From: Sediminicola luteus | GTDB taxonomy: Bacteria; Bacteroidota; Bacteroidia; Flavobacteriales; Flavobacteriaceae | Direction: 5' to 3' | Length of the DNA: 64,000 nucleotides | NCBI RefSeq assembly: GCF_002514735.1 | Contig: NZ_KZ300476.1 | Coordinates: 434,001-498,000, forward strand | In this document: in pieces, positions 53,757 to 62,549 of the stretch | How the letters are laid out: every line of letters starts with the position of its first letter | Position numbering within the stretch: position 1 is the first letter of the stretch | Notes under the pieces: model-generated | Told to the model about the DNA's origin: nothing | The model's input: only the letters and a program-made list of their open reading frames with translations | Database searches by the model: none | Made by a program: the position numbers and the translations under genes

Positions 53757-55226
53757 ATGCAACTAACCAAGACAGATTACATACAATATTTAAATTGCCC
53801 AGAATCACTTTGGTTATTCAAAAACAAACCCGATGAATACCCTAATGGCGAATTCTCTCTTTTTCTTCAAAAATTGATTGATGAAGGGTATGAGGTTGAA
53901 GAGTTTGCACAAAAATTATTTCCTCATGGTATAAAGCTACCGGAATTTGGTACATCAAAGGACACAGAGGACGCGTTGGAGAATGACGGTGTTTGTTTTT
54001 TTCAAGCCGCATTTAAAACAGATAAAGGAGGTTTTGCCCGCATTGATATCTTGGAGCATCTTCATAATAACACCTGGCATATTTATGAGGTGAAATCATC
54101 CACGAGTGTCAAGACCAATAAAAAGCATAATCATCTTAAAGATGCCTGTTTTCAAAAAAATGTCCTGGAACAAAATGGGTATAAAGTCTCTAAGGTTTCA
54201 ATTATTCATTTGAATAAAGATTACATTCGAAATGGTGCTATTGATCCTGGGGCATTATTAACTGTTGAAGAGGTCACTGATCGCATAGAGGAAGTTTATG
54301 CAGATGTGGCTATGGAAGTAGAACAAGCGGTTCACTATATTAATCAACCTAGCATTAATGAGACGAAGTGTTCTTGTCGGTTAAACACGCGTACAAATCA
54401 TTGCGATAGTTTTAGCTATTTCAATGAGGATATTCCGGAATTTAGCATCTATGAAATAGGAAATATCCGAGCTAATAAAATTGAGGAACTTCATGATGCA
54501 GGAATTCTTAAAATCAAAGATATACCTAACAATTTCAGTCTAAACGCTAAACAAACCTTGCAACTACAATCCGCTCGAAAAGACAGTCCCATAATTGCAC
54601 ATGCTAAGATTAACAAAATTCTATCTTCTTTAGAGTTTCCCTTACATTTCATTGATTACGAGACCTATGCAAGTGCAGTGCCCCGAATTGATGGGGTAAA
54701 ACCGCATCAACATATTCCGTTTCAGGTTTCCATTCACACGATGCAAATAGATGGCTCAATAGAGCATTTCGAATTTCTTGCCGAAAAACTTGAATTGCCA
54801 AACCAGATGGTAAAGTCAATGTTGGATTATACAGGAAAGGAAGGAACTTTTGTTTCGTGGCACAAAAGCTTTGAAATGGGCCGAAATACTAACATGATTG
54901 AATGGTTTCCTCATCATACCGAGTATCTGGAGTATATGAATTCTAATATGTTTGATTTAGAGGACATATTCAAAACAGAATATGTTGATTATCGTTTCCA
55001 TGGCTCAACATCTATTAAAAAGGTTTTGCCTGTTCTTCTACCCAAATTAAGCTATGATGATTTGGAAGTTCAAAACGGAACAATGGCTCTAGACCTATGG
55101 GGTCGAATGGTTCTGGATAATGACTTTGATGAGGATATAAAAGAAGTCCGTCAAAAACTTCTAGAATATTGTAAGTTAGACACTTGGGCTATGGTTAAGC
55201 TTTATTGTGTCTTAAACAAAAACTGA
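53757..55226 (+). CDS. DUF2779 protein: Cas4-like nuclease fused to DEDD exonuclease-like domain
   Basis: In this 489-residue protein, the N-terminal half looks like a Cas4/PD-(D/E)xK nuclease: LNCPESLW (C14), ARIDILEH (D97), IYEVKSS (E111, K113), and a cysteine cluster near 204-216 (CSCRLN, HCDSF) suited to an iron-sulfur cluster. The C-terminal half has DYET (~300) and YCKLDTWAMVKL (~475-486), the pattern of a DEDD RNase-H-fold exonuclease. This is the DUF2779 architecture. It is not a CRISPR gene here: no array or cas genes occur. It is three bases after DUF4391 and 24 bases before the OLD-family gene. Confidence 0.82.
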   Translation: MQLTKTDYIQYLNCPESLWLFKNKPDEYPNGEFSLFLQKLIDEGYEVEEFAQKLFPHGIKLPEFGTSKDTEDALENDGVCFFQAAFKTDKGGFARIDILEHLHNNTWHIYEVKSSTSVKTNKKHNHLKDACFQKNVLEQNGYKVSKVSIIHLNKDYIRNGAIDPGALLTVEEVTDRIEEVYADVAMEVEQAVHYINQPSINETKCSCRLNTRTNHCDSFSYFNEDIPEFSIYEIGNIRANKIEELHDAGILKIKDIPNNFSLNAKQTLQLQSARKDSPIIAHAKINKILSSLEFPLHFIDYETYASAVPRIDGVKPHQHIPFQVSIHTMQIDGSIEHFEFLAEKLELPNQMVKSMLDYTGKEGTFVSWHKSFEMGRNTNMIEWFPHHTEYLEYMNSNMFDLEDIFKTEYVDYRFHGSTSIKKVLPVLLPKLSYDDLEVQNGTMALDLWGRMVLDNDFDEDIKEVRQKLLEYCKLDTWAMVKLYCVLNKN

Positions 55227-55250
55227 AAAAAGAATACGGAAATTTAAATT

Positions 55251-57056
55251 ATGAAGGTTTGTAGGCTAAAAATAAAAAATTTTAGAGGGGTAAAAAATGC
55301 AGTCTTAGACTTTAATTCCCAGAACCTTTTGGTTGGCAAAAACAATGTTGGAAAATCAACAATCTGTGAGGCTTTAGATTTAGCATTGGGACCTGATAGA
55401 TTGAATAGAATTAATGCAATTGATGAGTATGATTTTTACAATAGCAGATATCTTAATGAAGAGGGAGAAAATCCCAAAATAGAAATTGATGCCTATCTGA
55501 TAGATATGTCAGATGAATTGAAATCTATTTTTGGTTCTCATTTGTCTTTTTGGCATCTAGAAGAGAATAGACTTTTGGGAATAGGTGAAATTGATCATGT
55601 CGATGAAGATATCATTGATGAGTGTTTACACTTGAAATTCGTGGGAAGTTATAATGAAGAAGAGGATGAATTTGATGCAAATACATTTTATGTGGATACG
55701 GTTGGAAGCGATGAAAGCGATGAATTAGACGTTGTGCGTAAATCATCTAAAAGGATGATTGGGTTTTTATATTTAAGAGCTTTGAGGACTGGTAGAAGAG
55801 CTTTGAGTCTGGAAAGAGGCTCCCTATTGGACATTTTATTGAAAGTTGGCGAGTTACGGCCAAAATTTTGGGAAGATACCAGAGCCAAATTAATGAATTT
55901 ATCTCCACCTTTAGAAGATGACATAGGGTCTTTAAGAACTGTTTTAAACGGAATTGAGGAACGTATAGGGCAATATATTTCTTTGCCAAATGAAGGGAAT
56001 TCAACGTCCCTCAATGTTTCACAATTAACAAGGGAGCATTTAAGGCAGACTTTATCCTTTTTTATGAAGGGTACTTCAGGGCAATCACATGTTCCTTTTC
56101 AGAGACTAGGCACAGGTACTTTAAGTACTTTAGTTTTTGCTATGTTATCGGCGATTGCAGAGCTTAAAAAAGAGAATGTCATTTTTGCTATGGAGGAACC
56201 TGAAATATCAATTCCACCCCATACTCAAAGGAGAATTGTTAATTATCTTTTTGCGTCAACCAATCAATCATTTATTACATCCCATTCGCCATATATTATT
56301 GAAAGATTTGAAGCCGAAAACATTAATATTCTTGCTAGAAATGAAAATGGTGATTTAACCAATACTAGAATTTCTGACTCTGACTTTATTAAACCAAAAA
56401 CATATCGCAATAGAATAAGGCATTCAATTGCTGAAGCGATTTTGGGAAATGCGGTCATTATTGGTGAAGGGCTGTGTGAATTAGAAGTTCTATCTGCTGC
56501 TTCCGATATACTTGAAAATGATTGTGATAATTACCCTCTGGATTTATCAGGAATCACAATTTTTGATGCCGGAGGTGATGGGCAATTGATAAAGTTCGGC
56601 AAATTTTTTGCCTCATTAGGTTTAAAGACCTATGCGTTTTTTGATTACCTGGATAGAACCCCGGAACAAAAAGTAGAATTGAATGAAACTTTTTGTCATT
56701 ACAAAGAGATTGAATACAAGGGTATTGAAAAATTACTTGTTAATGAGATAAATCCAGATATTCAATGGGAGTTTTTAATATCACTTAAAGAGATGGGGGA
56801 TTTGCCAAATCATGTAGATATTGAACCTGATAATAGACCTCAAACTAATGCAGAAATATGTGATATAGTATTCAAAATATTGAAAGGGAATAAAGGAGAG
56901 CAGATGGCGGTTAGATTGCTCTCGTCCTGTCAACGTACTGAATTACCTAATTCCATTGTTGAATTTTTGAATAAAATATATGAACTACACCCTAAGCCTG
57001 ATGATGTAGAGCCTTTTGATTTTAATATAGAGCCGGAAAGCGGTAGTCAAAATTAG
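55251..57056 (+). CDS. gajA: OLD-family ATPase/TOPRIM endonuclease (GajA-like)
   Basis: This 601-residue protein has an ABC-type ATPase with Walker A VGKNNVGKST (28-37), a signature region and Walker B AMEEPEISIPP (~313-323), then a TOPRIM nuclease domain: GEGLCELEVLSA (Glu ~407), DAGGDGQ (~439-445) and AFFDYLD (~462-468). The size and order match GajA of Gabija, a nicking endonuclease controlled by nucleotide levels. The following gene is a UvrD-like helicase, as in Gabija. The OLD family is broad, so a non-Gabija OLD pair is possible. Confidence 0.85.
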   Translation: MKVCRLKIKNFRGVKNAVLDFNSQNLLVGKNNVGKSTICEALDLALGPDRLNRINAIDEYDFYNSRYLNEEGENPKIEIDAYLIDMSDELKSIFGSHLSFWHLEENRLLGIGEIDHVDEDIIDECLHLKFVGSYNEEEDEFDANTFYVDTVGSDESDELDVVRKSSKRMIGFLYLRALRTGRRALSLERGSLLDILLKVGELRPKFWEDTRAKLMNLSPPLEDDIGSLRTVLNGIEERIGQYISLPNEGNSTSLNVSQLTREHLRQTLSFFMKGTSGQSHVPFQRLGTGTLSTLVFAMLSAIAELKKENVIFAMEEPEISIPPHTQRRIVNYLFASTNQSFITSHSPYIIERFEAENINILARNENGDLTNTRISDSDFIKPKTYRNRIRHSIAEAILGNAVIIGEGLCELEVLSAASDILENDCDNYPLDLSGITIFDAGGDGQLIKFGKFFASLGLKTYAFFDYLDRTPEQKVELNETFCHYKEIEYKGIEKLLVNEINPDIQWEFLISLKEMGDLPNHVDIEPDNRPQTNAEICDIVFKILKGNKGEQMAVRLLSSCQRTELPNSIVEFLNKIYELHPKPDDVEPFDFNIEPESGSQN

Positions 57057-57065
57057 GTATAGGTA

Positions 57066-58775
57066 ATGGACTTAGATGAAAACAGACGAAAAATAATTAG
57101 GTCTAATAGTAACATTTTAGTCATTGGAGGTCCTGGAAGTGGGAAAACTACAATTGCGCTACTTAAATGTTTTGATTTTATAAAGGAAAAAAAATTAAAT
57201 CGAGGGCAGCAAGTACTTTTTTTAAGTTTTTCCAGAAATGCAAAAGCAAGAGTCATAGAGTCCGCCAGTAGTTTTGAAGAATATGTAGAGCTTAAAAATA
57301 AGATTGTAGTTCAAACATTTCATGGGTTTTTCTTGGATATTGTAAAAGATTACGGATATCTATTAGGTGCGAGAAAAAAGATTTCAATTATACCGCCCCA
57401 TGATGAGGCAATCTTGAGAAGAGGAAGGGAGGAAAATTCCCCAGATTGGTTAAGTGAGCTTGAAAATAATTTTGTAGAGGAGGGTAAAATTGTTTTTGAT
57501 TTGTTCGCTCCTAAGGCTTTGTCAGTTTTAAAGCGCAGCAGAAGAATACTAAAATTACTTTCAAATAGGTTTCCATTAGTAATTGTGGATGAAGCCCAAG
57601 ATACTGGTTCTACTCAATGGGAAATTGTCCAATGCTTTTCAAAATACTCGCAATTACTGTTGTTAGCTGACTTGAAACAACAAATATATGACTATAGGCC
57701 AGATGTGAGTATTGAGCGAATAAATGAAATACGTGAAGTTTTAAGACCGGTTGAGTATAATTTAGAAGGTGATAATTTCAGAAGCCCCAACACTGAAATT
57801 TTGCAGTTTGCATTAGATATGTATGAACGGAAAGATATTAAAAGAACCTACAATGGAGTTGAAATATTTGGTTACAGAAATCAGCTGGGTTATAAACAAA
57901 GAGCTTTAAAAAGAGCATTGGGTCAAACATTCAAAACTATTAAAGAAGCCACTGGCGAGTCTCCAAAAAGCGTTGCCATACTTTGTACAAGAAACAAAGG
58001 GGTAAAATCAGTTTCAAAGATTTTAAATGAGGCTGGAATATCACATAAATATCAATTTGATGAAATCGCGACTAATATATCTAGTAGGTTAGTAGCCTGC
58101 CTCTTAGAACCTGTAATGGATGAACAACAACATTTGATTTTTTGTTTATTTATTGTCAGAGAGTTTTATAGTTCTAAAGGAAAGTCAAAAGATGTTGATA
58201 AGGTTGATCGTTGGATTAATGATGTTAAAGAAGGTAAAAGAATAAGAGGAACGTTTGTTTCTTCTCTATCTAGAGTTATATCACAAATAAAGCTAGTGAG
58301 ATTTTCAGGAAACCCAGCTAAAGATTGGAGAAATATTCAATCGATATTGGTGGATTCAAATAATAACAATGAGCTTATCAGAATTGCAAAGTACTCAGAA
58401 AATCTCGTTGCGTTTAACCGAGGGAAAAAAATAATGGAAGGGTTGACCAGGGCTTGGGATCAAATGAGGGGTTATATTGATGCCAGAGGTGTTTTACAAA
58501 ATGCATTGATAGAAACTCAAATTTCTAATACGACTCCAAAGGAAAATGGAATAAATGTCATGAATATGCATCAATCCAAAGGGAAGGAATTTGACTCGGT
58601 AATCATTTATCAAAATGATTACGAATGTTCATTTGAATTAAGAGATGAAAGAAATAATCAAGAAAAAATAAGAAAATTACTTTTTGTAGGTTCGACTAGG
58701 GCAAAACAGCATTTACAAATTGTAATTCAGTTTGGTGCGAATATTTCAATGATTCAAAACCTTAAAACGGCATGA
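57066..58775 (+). CDS. gajB: UvrD/Rep-like SF1 helicase (GajB-like)
   Basis: This 569-residue protein has Walker A GGPGSGKTT (21-29), FLSFSRNAK (motif Ia), VDEAQDT (~174-180), ADLKQQIYDYR, and C-terminal MHQSKGKEFDSVII (~499) with VGSTRAKQHL (~540). It is slightly longer than typical GajB. It begins 9 bases after the GajA-like gene. In Gabija, GajB helps the GajA complex to act on phage DNA and consumes nucleotides. It is the last gene of the operon. Confidence 0.85.
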   Translation: MDLDENRRKIIRSNSNILVIGGPGSGKTTIALLKCFDFIKEKKLNRGQQVLFLSFSRNAKARVIESASSFEEYVELKNKIVVQTFHGFFLDIVKDYGYLLGARKKISIIPPHDEAILRRGREENSPDWLSELENNFVEEGKIVFDLFAPKALSVLKRSRRILKLLSNRFPLVIVDEAQDTGSTQWEIVQCFSKYSQLLLLADLKQQIYDYRPDVSIERINEIREVLRPVEYNLEGDNFRSPNTEILQFALDMYERKDIKRTYNGVEIFGYRNQLGYKQRALKRALGQTFKTIKEATGESPKSVAILCTRNKGVKSVSKILNEAGISHKYQFDEIATNISSRLVACLLEPVMDEQQHLIFCLFIVREFYSSKGKSKDVDKVDRWINDVKEGKRIRGTFVSSLSRVISQIKLVRFSGNPAKDWRNIQSILVDSNNNNELIRIAKYSENLVAFNRGKKIMEGLTRAWDQMRGYIDARGVLQNALIETQISNTTPKENGINVMNMHQSKGKEFDSVIIYQNDYECSFELRDERNNQEKIRKLLFVGSTRAKQHLQIVIQFGANISMIQNLKTA

Positions 58776-58834
58776 GAAGTAACAAAAAATAATTGGCACT
58801 TGATAGTATAGAAAAATCTCAAAATAATTATTTC

Positions 58835-59229
58835 CTAAATCTCCAATCTCTCCTGATATTCATCCATCACATGCGTTGGCAGTCCCTTGATGTAAATTTC
58901 CGTAGTGGAGAGTTTGGAATGACCGAGCATTTTACTCAAGGCATTAATTGGCACATCATTTAAAATGAGATTGGTCGCCATTGAGTGACGGCTTACATAA
59001 CTGGTCAAATGCTCTTCAATGTCGCAAAGGCCCGCAATTTCTTTTAGGTTTTCGTTATAGCGTTTTCTTTCCCACCGCATATCATTGTATTGATGTAGGG
59101 GCGATTTGCGTTTGATAATAGGGAAGATAAAATTGTTCTTGGACTTACCCTTTGTATAGAATTTCAAGATAGAGGATAACTGTTCTGTTATCTTAATATC
59201 ATAGGGCTTGGCCGTCTTTTGTCTTTTGT
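58835..59229 (-). pseudogene. Broken tyrosine integrase (C-terminal remnant)
   Basis: The frame reads back from 59229 to a stop at 58835 and encodes only the C-terminal ~130 residues of a phage-type integrase: KTAKPYDIKITEQL, YVSRHSMA, MLGHSKLSTTEIYIKG and the catalytic tyrosine. The upstream frame is closed by a TAA at 59230-59232, and no start codon or N-terminal domains exist. It is on the opposite strand to the intact integrase at 5642 and differs from it (canonical Arg in RHSMA). It is evidence of an older or second integrated element at this site. Confidence 0.88.
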
Positions 59230-59407
59230 ATTATACCCGTCCATCAATAATATTAACTCATTTTTAAAAATGCGAAATGAATCCACCAGATAATTTTCAG
59301 TAATTCAAAGTATCTTGAATATTTAGTATATTCGGTATGGATGGATACCCTAAAAACAGTATGGGTAGTTTAATAATTATATTTGCTCCATAAATATGGC
59401 TATAATT

Positions 59408-59427
59408 CGAACAAATATCGAACAAAT
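59408..59427 (+). repeat. Paired cgaacaaat repeats, right end
   Basis: cgaacaaat at 59408-59416 and 59419-59427, spaced by 2 bases, matches the left-end pair at 5624-5643 in sequence and orientation (only the spacer and one flanking base differ). It lies about 55 bases before the yebC-like attR. Confidence 0.6.
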
Positions 59428-59482
59428 TTCAATAACATATAATATAGTATATTGAAAATAAGAAATTTAACTTATGGAATAT

Positions 59483-59524
59483 GATATTCAGAACGTGTTC
59501 CACAATATGAACGAAGAGGGGTAA
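59483..59524 (+). other. Putative attR: diverged copy of the yebC 3' end
   Basis: An in-frame reading of 59483-59524 gives DIQNVFHNMNEEG-stop, which matches the end of YebC (DVQNVYHTMEE-stop). DVQNVFHNM is a common YebC ending. The rest of yebC is absent, so it is a target duplicate. The region 59230-59619 holds no gene: only this site, the repeat pair above, and a short tandem tactaaatact repeat (59576-59600). Confidence 0.65.
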
Positions 59525-59575
59525 ACCCGTTTATTTTTCGGTATTCAAAACATGCACTAGACACTTAGTACTATT

Positions 59576-59600
59576 TACTAAATACTTTGTACTAAATACT
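59576..59600 (+). repeat. Short direct repeat tactaaatact
   Basis: Two copies of tactaaatact (59576-59586 and 59590-59600), 14 bases apart, in a low-complexity stretch just past attR. Confidence 0.5.
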
Positions 59601-59619
59601 AGAAACTAAAAATCCCCCA

Positions 59620-60708
59620 TCACTCAAATAAACCCGGGTCAATATCCGGCAACAGTTTTAGGGCGTTTTTGTAGTACACTTTTTTCAACACCTCATCAGG
59701 TAGGCCTAGTCCGTATAGGGCCCAAAAGGCATGATATTTCTTGTGGTAGGGAAAATACTCGTCGCTCGATTCCAACACCCTAAAATAGGTGGGAAATTCC
59801 TTAGGTTTCCAACTGTCCTTCCCAAATAGGATGCGGTCTTGGTACTTTACAAAAAAATCGTGTGCGAACCGGGGTTGACGGCCTAATTCGGCAATCACCG
59901 CCGATATGCCCACATACATATTGGGCATGGCATCCAACAATTGACTTAGTCGATCCAAATCATTGGCAAACCAGCCCATATGAGCATTAACAAACTTGGT
60001 TTTGGGGTGTTTTTTGAACATACGGTGTTGTTCGGCAATGATCTGCTCCCAAGGGGCCGGATTTGTAGCCGAACGCTTTCGCCTTGGATGCGTCTTCAGC
60101 TCTAACCAACGTTCGTTATCGGCATCCATGGGGTCCCAAAACGATTTGGGATCGGCCGAATGGATCAAAACCGGCATACCCAACTCCCCGCACTTGGTCC
60201 ATATCGGATCTAGACGGGGATCGTCGACCGCAATGCGCTTACCATGCACATCTTTGTTCCGTAAACCCAGACTTTTATATACTTTGAGTCCGCGTGCCCC
60301 GTTATCGTAATCGGCCTGTAGCTGACTTACGGCTTTTTCGGCCCAATCGGCCGTACCCACCCCTTCGAAATCGACATTGGCAAAAACGATAAAGCGGTTT
60401 GGATAATGCTTTTTCACATTGGCTACGGCCCGTTTTAGGTTATCGCCATTACCGCCACTTAAATTCACCATAACCGCCATATTAAGAGCATCCATTTCTT
60501 TGATTAAAACCGAAAGGTCTTGGGTGGGCATACGAAATTGATGGCTATGGATATCTACAAAAGGGAACTTGGCCCGTTTCACAGAGTCTCCGGGTACCAC
60601 CAAGGTGGAGGTGGGGTTGTATTCTTCAAAACCCATATTTTGGCCCCATACCGTTGCCGTACCAAAGATTAGCAATGCCATTAAGGGTATACGAAAAGTA
60701 AAATGCAT
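59620..60708 (-). CDS. Secreted amidohydrolase-2 family metal hydrolase
   Basis: This 362-residue protein has a signal peptide (residues 1-23, ending VWGQ). The TIM-barrel amidohydrolase fold is shown by DIHSHQFRMP (metal-binding HxH), GARGLKVYKSLG, VLIHSADP, FVNAHMGWFAND and ILFGKDSW (metal Asp). The substrate is not evident; it is distantly like amidohydrolase-2 or decarboxylase/lactonase-type enzymes. It probably acts in the periplasm. GC and codon use look chromosomal. It is the first ordinary gene to the right of the element. Confidence 0.85.
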   Translation of the reverse strand: MHFTFRIPLMALLIFGTATVWGQNMGFEEYNPTSTLVVPGDSVKRAKFPFVDIHSHQFRMPTQDLSVLIKEMDALNMAVMVNLSGGNGDNLKRAVANVKKHYPNRFIVFANVDFEGVGTADWAEKAVSQLQADYDNGARGLKVYKSLGLRNKDVHGKRIAVDDPRLDPIWTKCGELGMPVLIHSADPKSFWDPMDADNERWLELKTHPRRKRSATNPAPWEQIIAEQHRMFKKHPKTKFVNAHMGWFANDLDRLSQLLDAMPNMYVGISAVIAELGRQPRFAHDFFVKYQDRILFGKDSWKPKEFPTYFRVLESSDEYFPYHKKYHAFWALYGLGLPDEVLKKVYYKNALKLLPDIDPGLFE

Positions 60709-60797
60709 GATTTATTAATTGGTTCACCCCTAAAAATAAGGGAATAGGCATAAACCGGAAGAAATTTAACACCTTCTTACCAAGACCATCCTATCAG

Positions 60798-61346
60798 TTA
60801 GGATTGCGGCTCAAAAGAATACTCAGGCACTTTTCCCAAAGCCCCCTTAAAAAAGGCTTCGAAACGGGCCATATCGGCAGCCACATCGCCTGTGGTGTAT
60901 TGGGGTTCGGAGAATCGAATTTCCTTTTTGCCATAATCAAAGGCCACCAGTACTACCGGTACCTGGGCCCCATGGGCGATATAATAAAATCCGGTCTTAA
61001 GTTTAGCTACTTTTTTGCGGGTACCCTCGGGCGCCAAAGAAAGTCGGAACTCGTCGCGTTCGTTATATATATCGATGATCTGCTGCACAAAATTGGTCGA
61101 TTTACTGCGATCTACGGGTACACCGCCGAGTTTTTTGAACCACCAGCCCAAAGGGGAATCGAAAAGACTTTTTTTAGCCACATAGTTTACTTGGGCGTTA
61201 CGCGAATTCCGCACGAATATGCCCAAAAAGAAATCTTGCCAATGGGTATGGGGCACCACCGCAATCAAATATTTTTTTAATTCTGGGAAACCTCCGATTA
61301 CCTTCCAACCCCAGACTTTTTCCAAAAAGAATTTTGAGAATCCCAT
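60798..61346 (-). CDS. 1-acyl-sn-glycerol-3-phosphate acyltransferase-like (PlsC family)
   Basis: This 182-residue protein has the catalytic HxxxxD motif (PHTHWQD) and the substrate motif APEGTRKK, hallmarks of PlsC/LPLAT acyltransferases. It is shorter than typical PlsC and lacks an obvious long transmembrane helix, as in the soluble members of Bacteroidetes. A GTG two codons upstream (61352) is an alternative start; the ATG at 61346 is preferred. The 102-base gap from kdnB leaves its cotranscription uncertain. Confidence 0.82.
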   Translation of the reverse strand: MGFSKFFLEKVWGWKVIGGFPELKKYLIAVVPHTHWQDFFLGIFVRNSRNAQVNYVAKKSLFDSPLGWWFKKLGGVPVDRSKSTNFVQQIIDIYNERDEFRLSLAPEGTRKKVAKLKTGFYYIAHGAQVPVVLVAFDYGKKEIRFSEPQYTTGDVAADMARFEAFFKGALGKVPEYSFEPQS

Positions 61347-61454
61347 GTGCACTTTGGTTTAGCTATTAGATTGAGACCGCTTCGCTTTTAGACTTTACAG
61401 TAAATTAATCCCGTTTATTCTAATAATCCATCTTACATCGGCCTTTGCGGCCTA

Positions 61455-62534
61455 TTATATTTTTCTATACAACCCTTCGATCAATTCCGGGCTGACTTGT
61501 TTTTTCCAATCTGCGCCCAAGGCATTTTCCCATAAAGGTTCTAACGATAGGGCCACTTTTACCATAGTTTGCATTCCGGCATCATCTACCTGTGAACAGA
61601 TATCTTTGGGCAATACAATCTTATGTTTTTCACACATTTCATGGAACAGGGCGACCCCTTCGGGGTAAAAATCAGACAAATGACGGAACACCAAACAATT
61701 GCCAATACCATGGCGCACCCCTAACAAAAAGGACAGGCCATAGCTAAGCGCATGGGCTACCCCGACTTGGGAATAGGCAATACTCATACCCCCATGCCAC
61801 GAGGCCATCATCAATTTTTCGCGACTGGCCAAATCGCGTTCGCCATTCAAGAACACCTCTTTACAAAGCTCCATGGCCTTTTCACCATAACTTTGGCTAA
61901 AAGCGTTCAGATAAGTACCATTCAACGATTCAACGCAGTGAATATAACAATCCATGCCGGTATAGAACCATTGGTGGTTGGGTACGCCTTCGGTAAGCTC
62001 TGGATCGAGCACCACCTGATCAAAGGGGGTATGATCCGAATTGAGCCCCAATTTTTTCTCCGGACCCATTAAAACGGCTGTTCGCGATACTTCGGCCCCG
62101 GTGCCACTTATGGTAGGTATACCCACATGGTACAGACCGGGTCGTTTTACCAAATCCCATCCTTGGTAATCGGCCGCACTACCCGGGTTGGTCATTAACA
62201 AAGCTACCGCTTTGGCCAAATCGAGTATACTGCCCCCGCCCAAGCCGATGATCCCGGAAGGTATTTCCTCGAAATTATCTTGTAACAGGGCCACCAAGCG
62301 ATCTACTTGTTCCGTTTTGGGTTCTTCGGTGGTATCTATAAAAATGAGTCGGTCTTCAAAACGCAAAGGCAATTTTCCGAGTAGCGGCTTATCTTCAAAT
62401 ACGGCATCGACTAGATAAATAAAAGGTGCCTCGGTATTTCTGCGTTTGGGCATCAATATGCTATCCAATTGGTCTATACAGCCCGGGCCATAGACTACCC
62501 GAGGTACCATTGGAAAATTTCTGAATTGCCCCAT
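61455..62534 (-). CDS. kdnB: Kdo 8-oxidase-type iron-containing dehydrogenase (KdnB)
   Basis: This 359-residue iron-dependent alcohol dehydrogenase fold protein closely resembles the Shewanella KdnB sequence as I remember it, notably GLGGGSILDLAKAVALL, NPGSAADYQGWDLVKRP, GIPTISGTGAEVSRTAVL, WFYTGMDCYIHCVESL and ASWHGGMSIAYSQVGVAHALSYG. KdnB oxidises the C8 of Kdo to an aldehyde so that KdnA can aminate it to 8-amino-3,8-dideoxyoctulosonate (Kdo8N). kdsB lies two genes upstream, as expected for a Kdo8N cluster. kdnA was not seen and may lie beyond the right edge. Confidence 0.85.
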   Translation of the reverse strand: MGQFRNFPMVPRVVYGPGCIDQLDSILMPKRRNTEAPFIYLVDAVFEDKPLLGKLPLRFEDRLIFIDTTEEPKTEQVDRLVALLQDNFEEIPSGIIGLGGGSILDLAKAVALLMTNPGSAADYQGWDLVKRPGLYHVGIPTISGTGAEVSRTAVLMGPEKKLGLNSDHTPFDQVVLDPELTEGVPNHQWFYTGMDCYIHCVESLNGTYLNAFSQSYGEKAMELCKEVFLNGERDLASREKLMMASWHGGMSIAYSQVGVAHALSYGLSFLLGVRHGIGNCLVFRHLSDFYPEGVALFHEMCEKHKIVLPKDICSQVDDAGMQTMVKVALSLEPLWENALGADWKKQVSPELIEGLYRKI

Positions 62535-62549
62535 ATATCAGTGTTGGTT

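Noticed and set aside
53757-55226. CRISPR-associated Cas4
   Set aside because: The Cas4-like half is part of the longer DUF2779 architecture, and no array or other cas gene is seen in the window.
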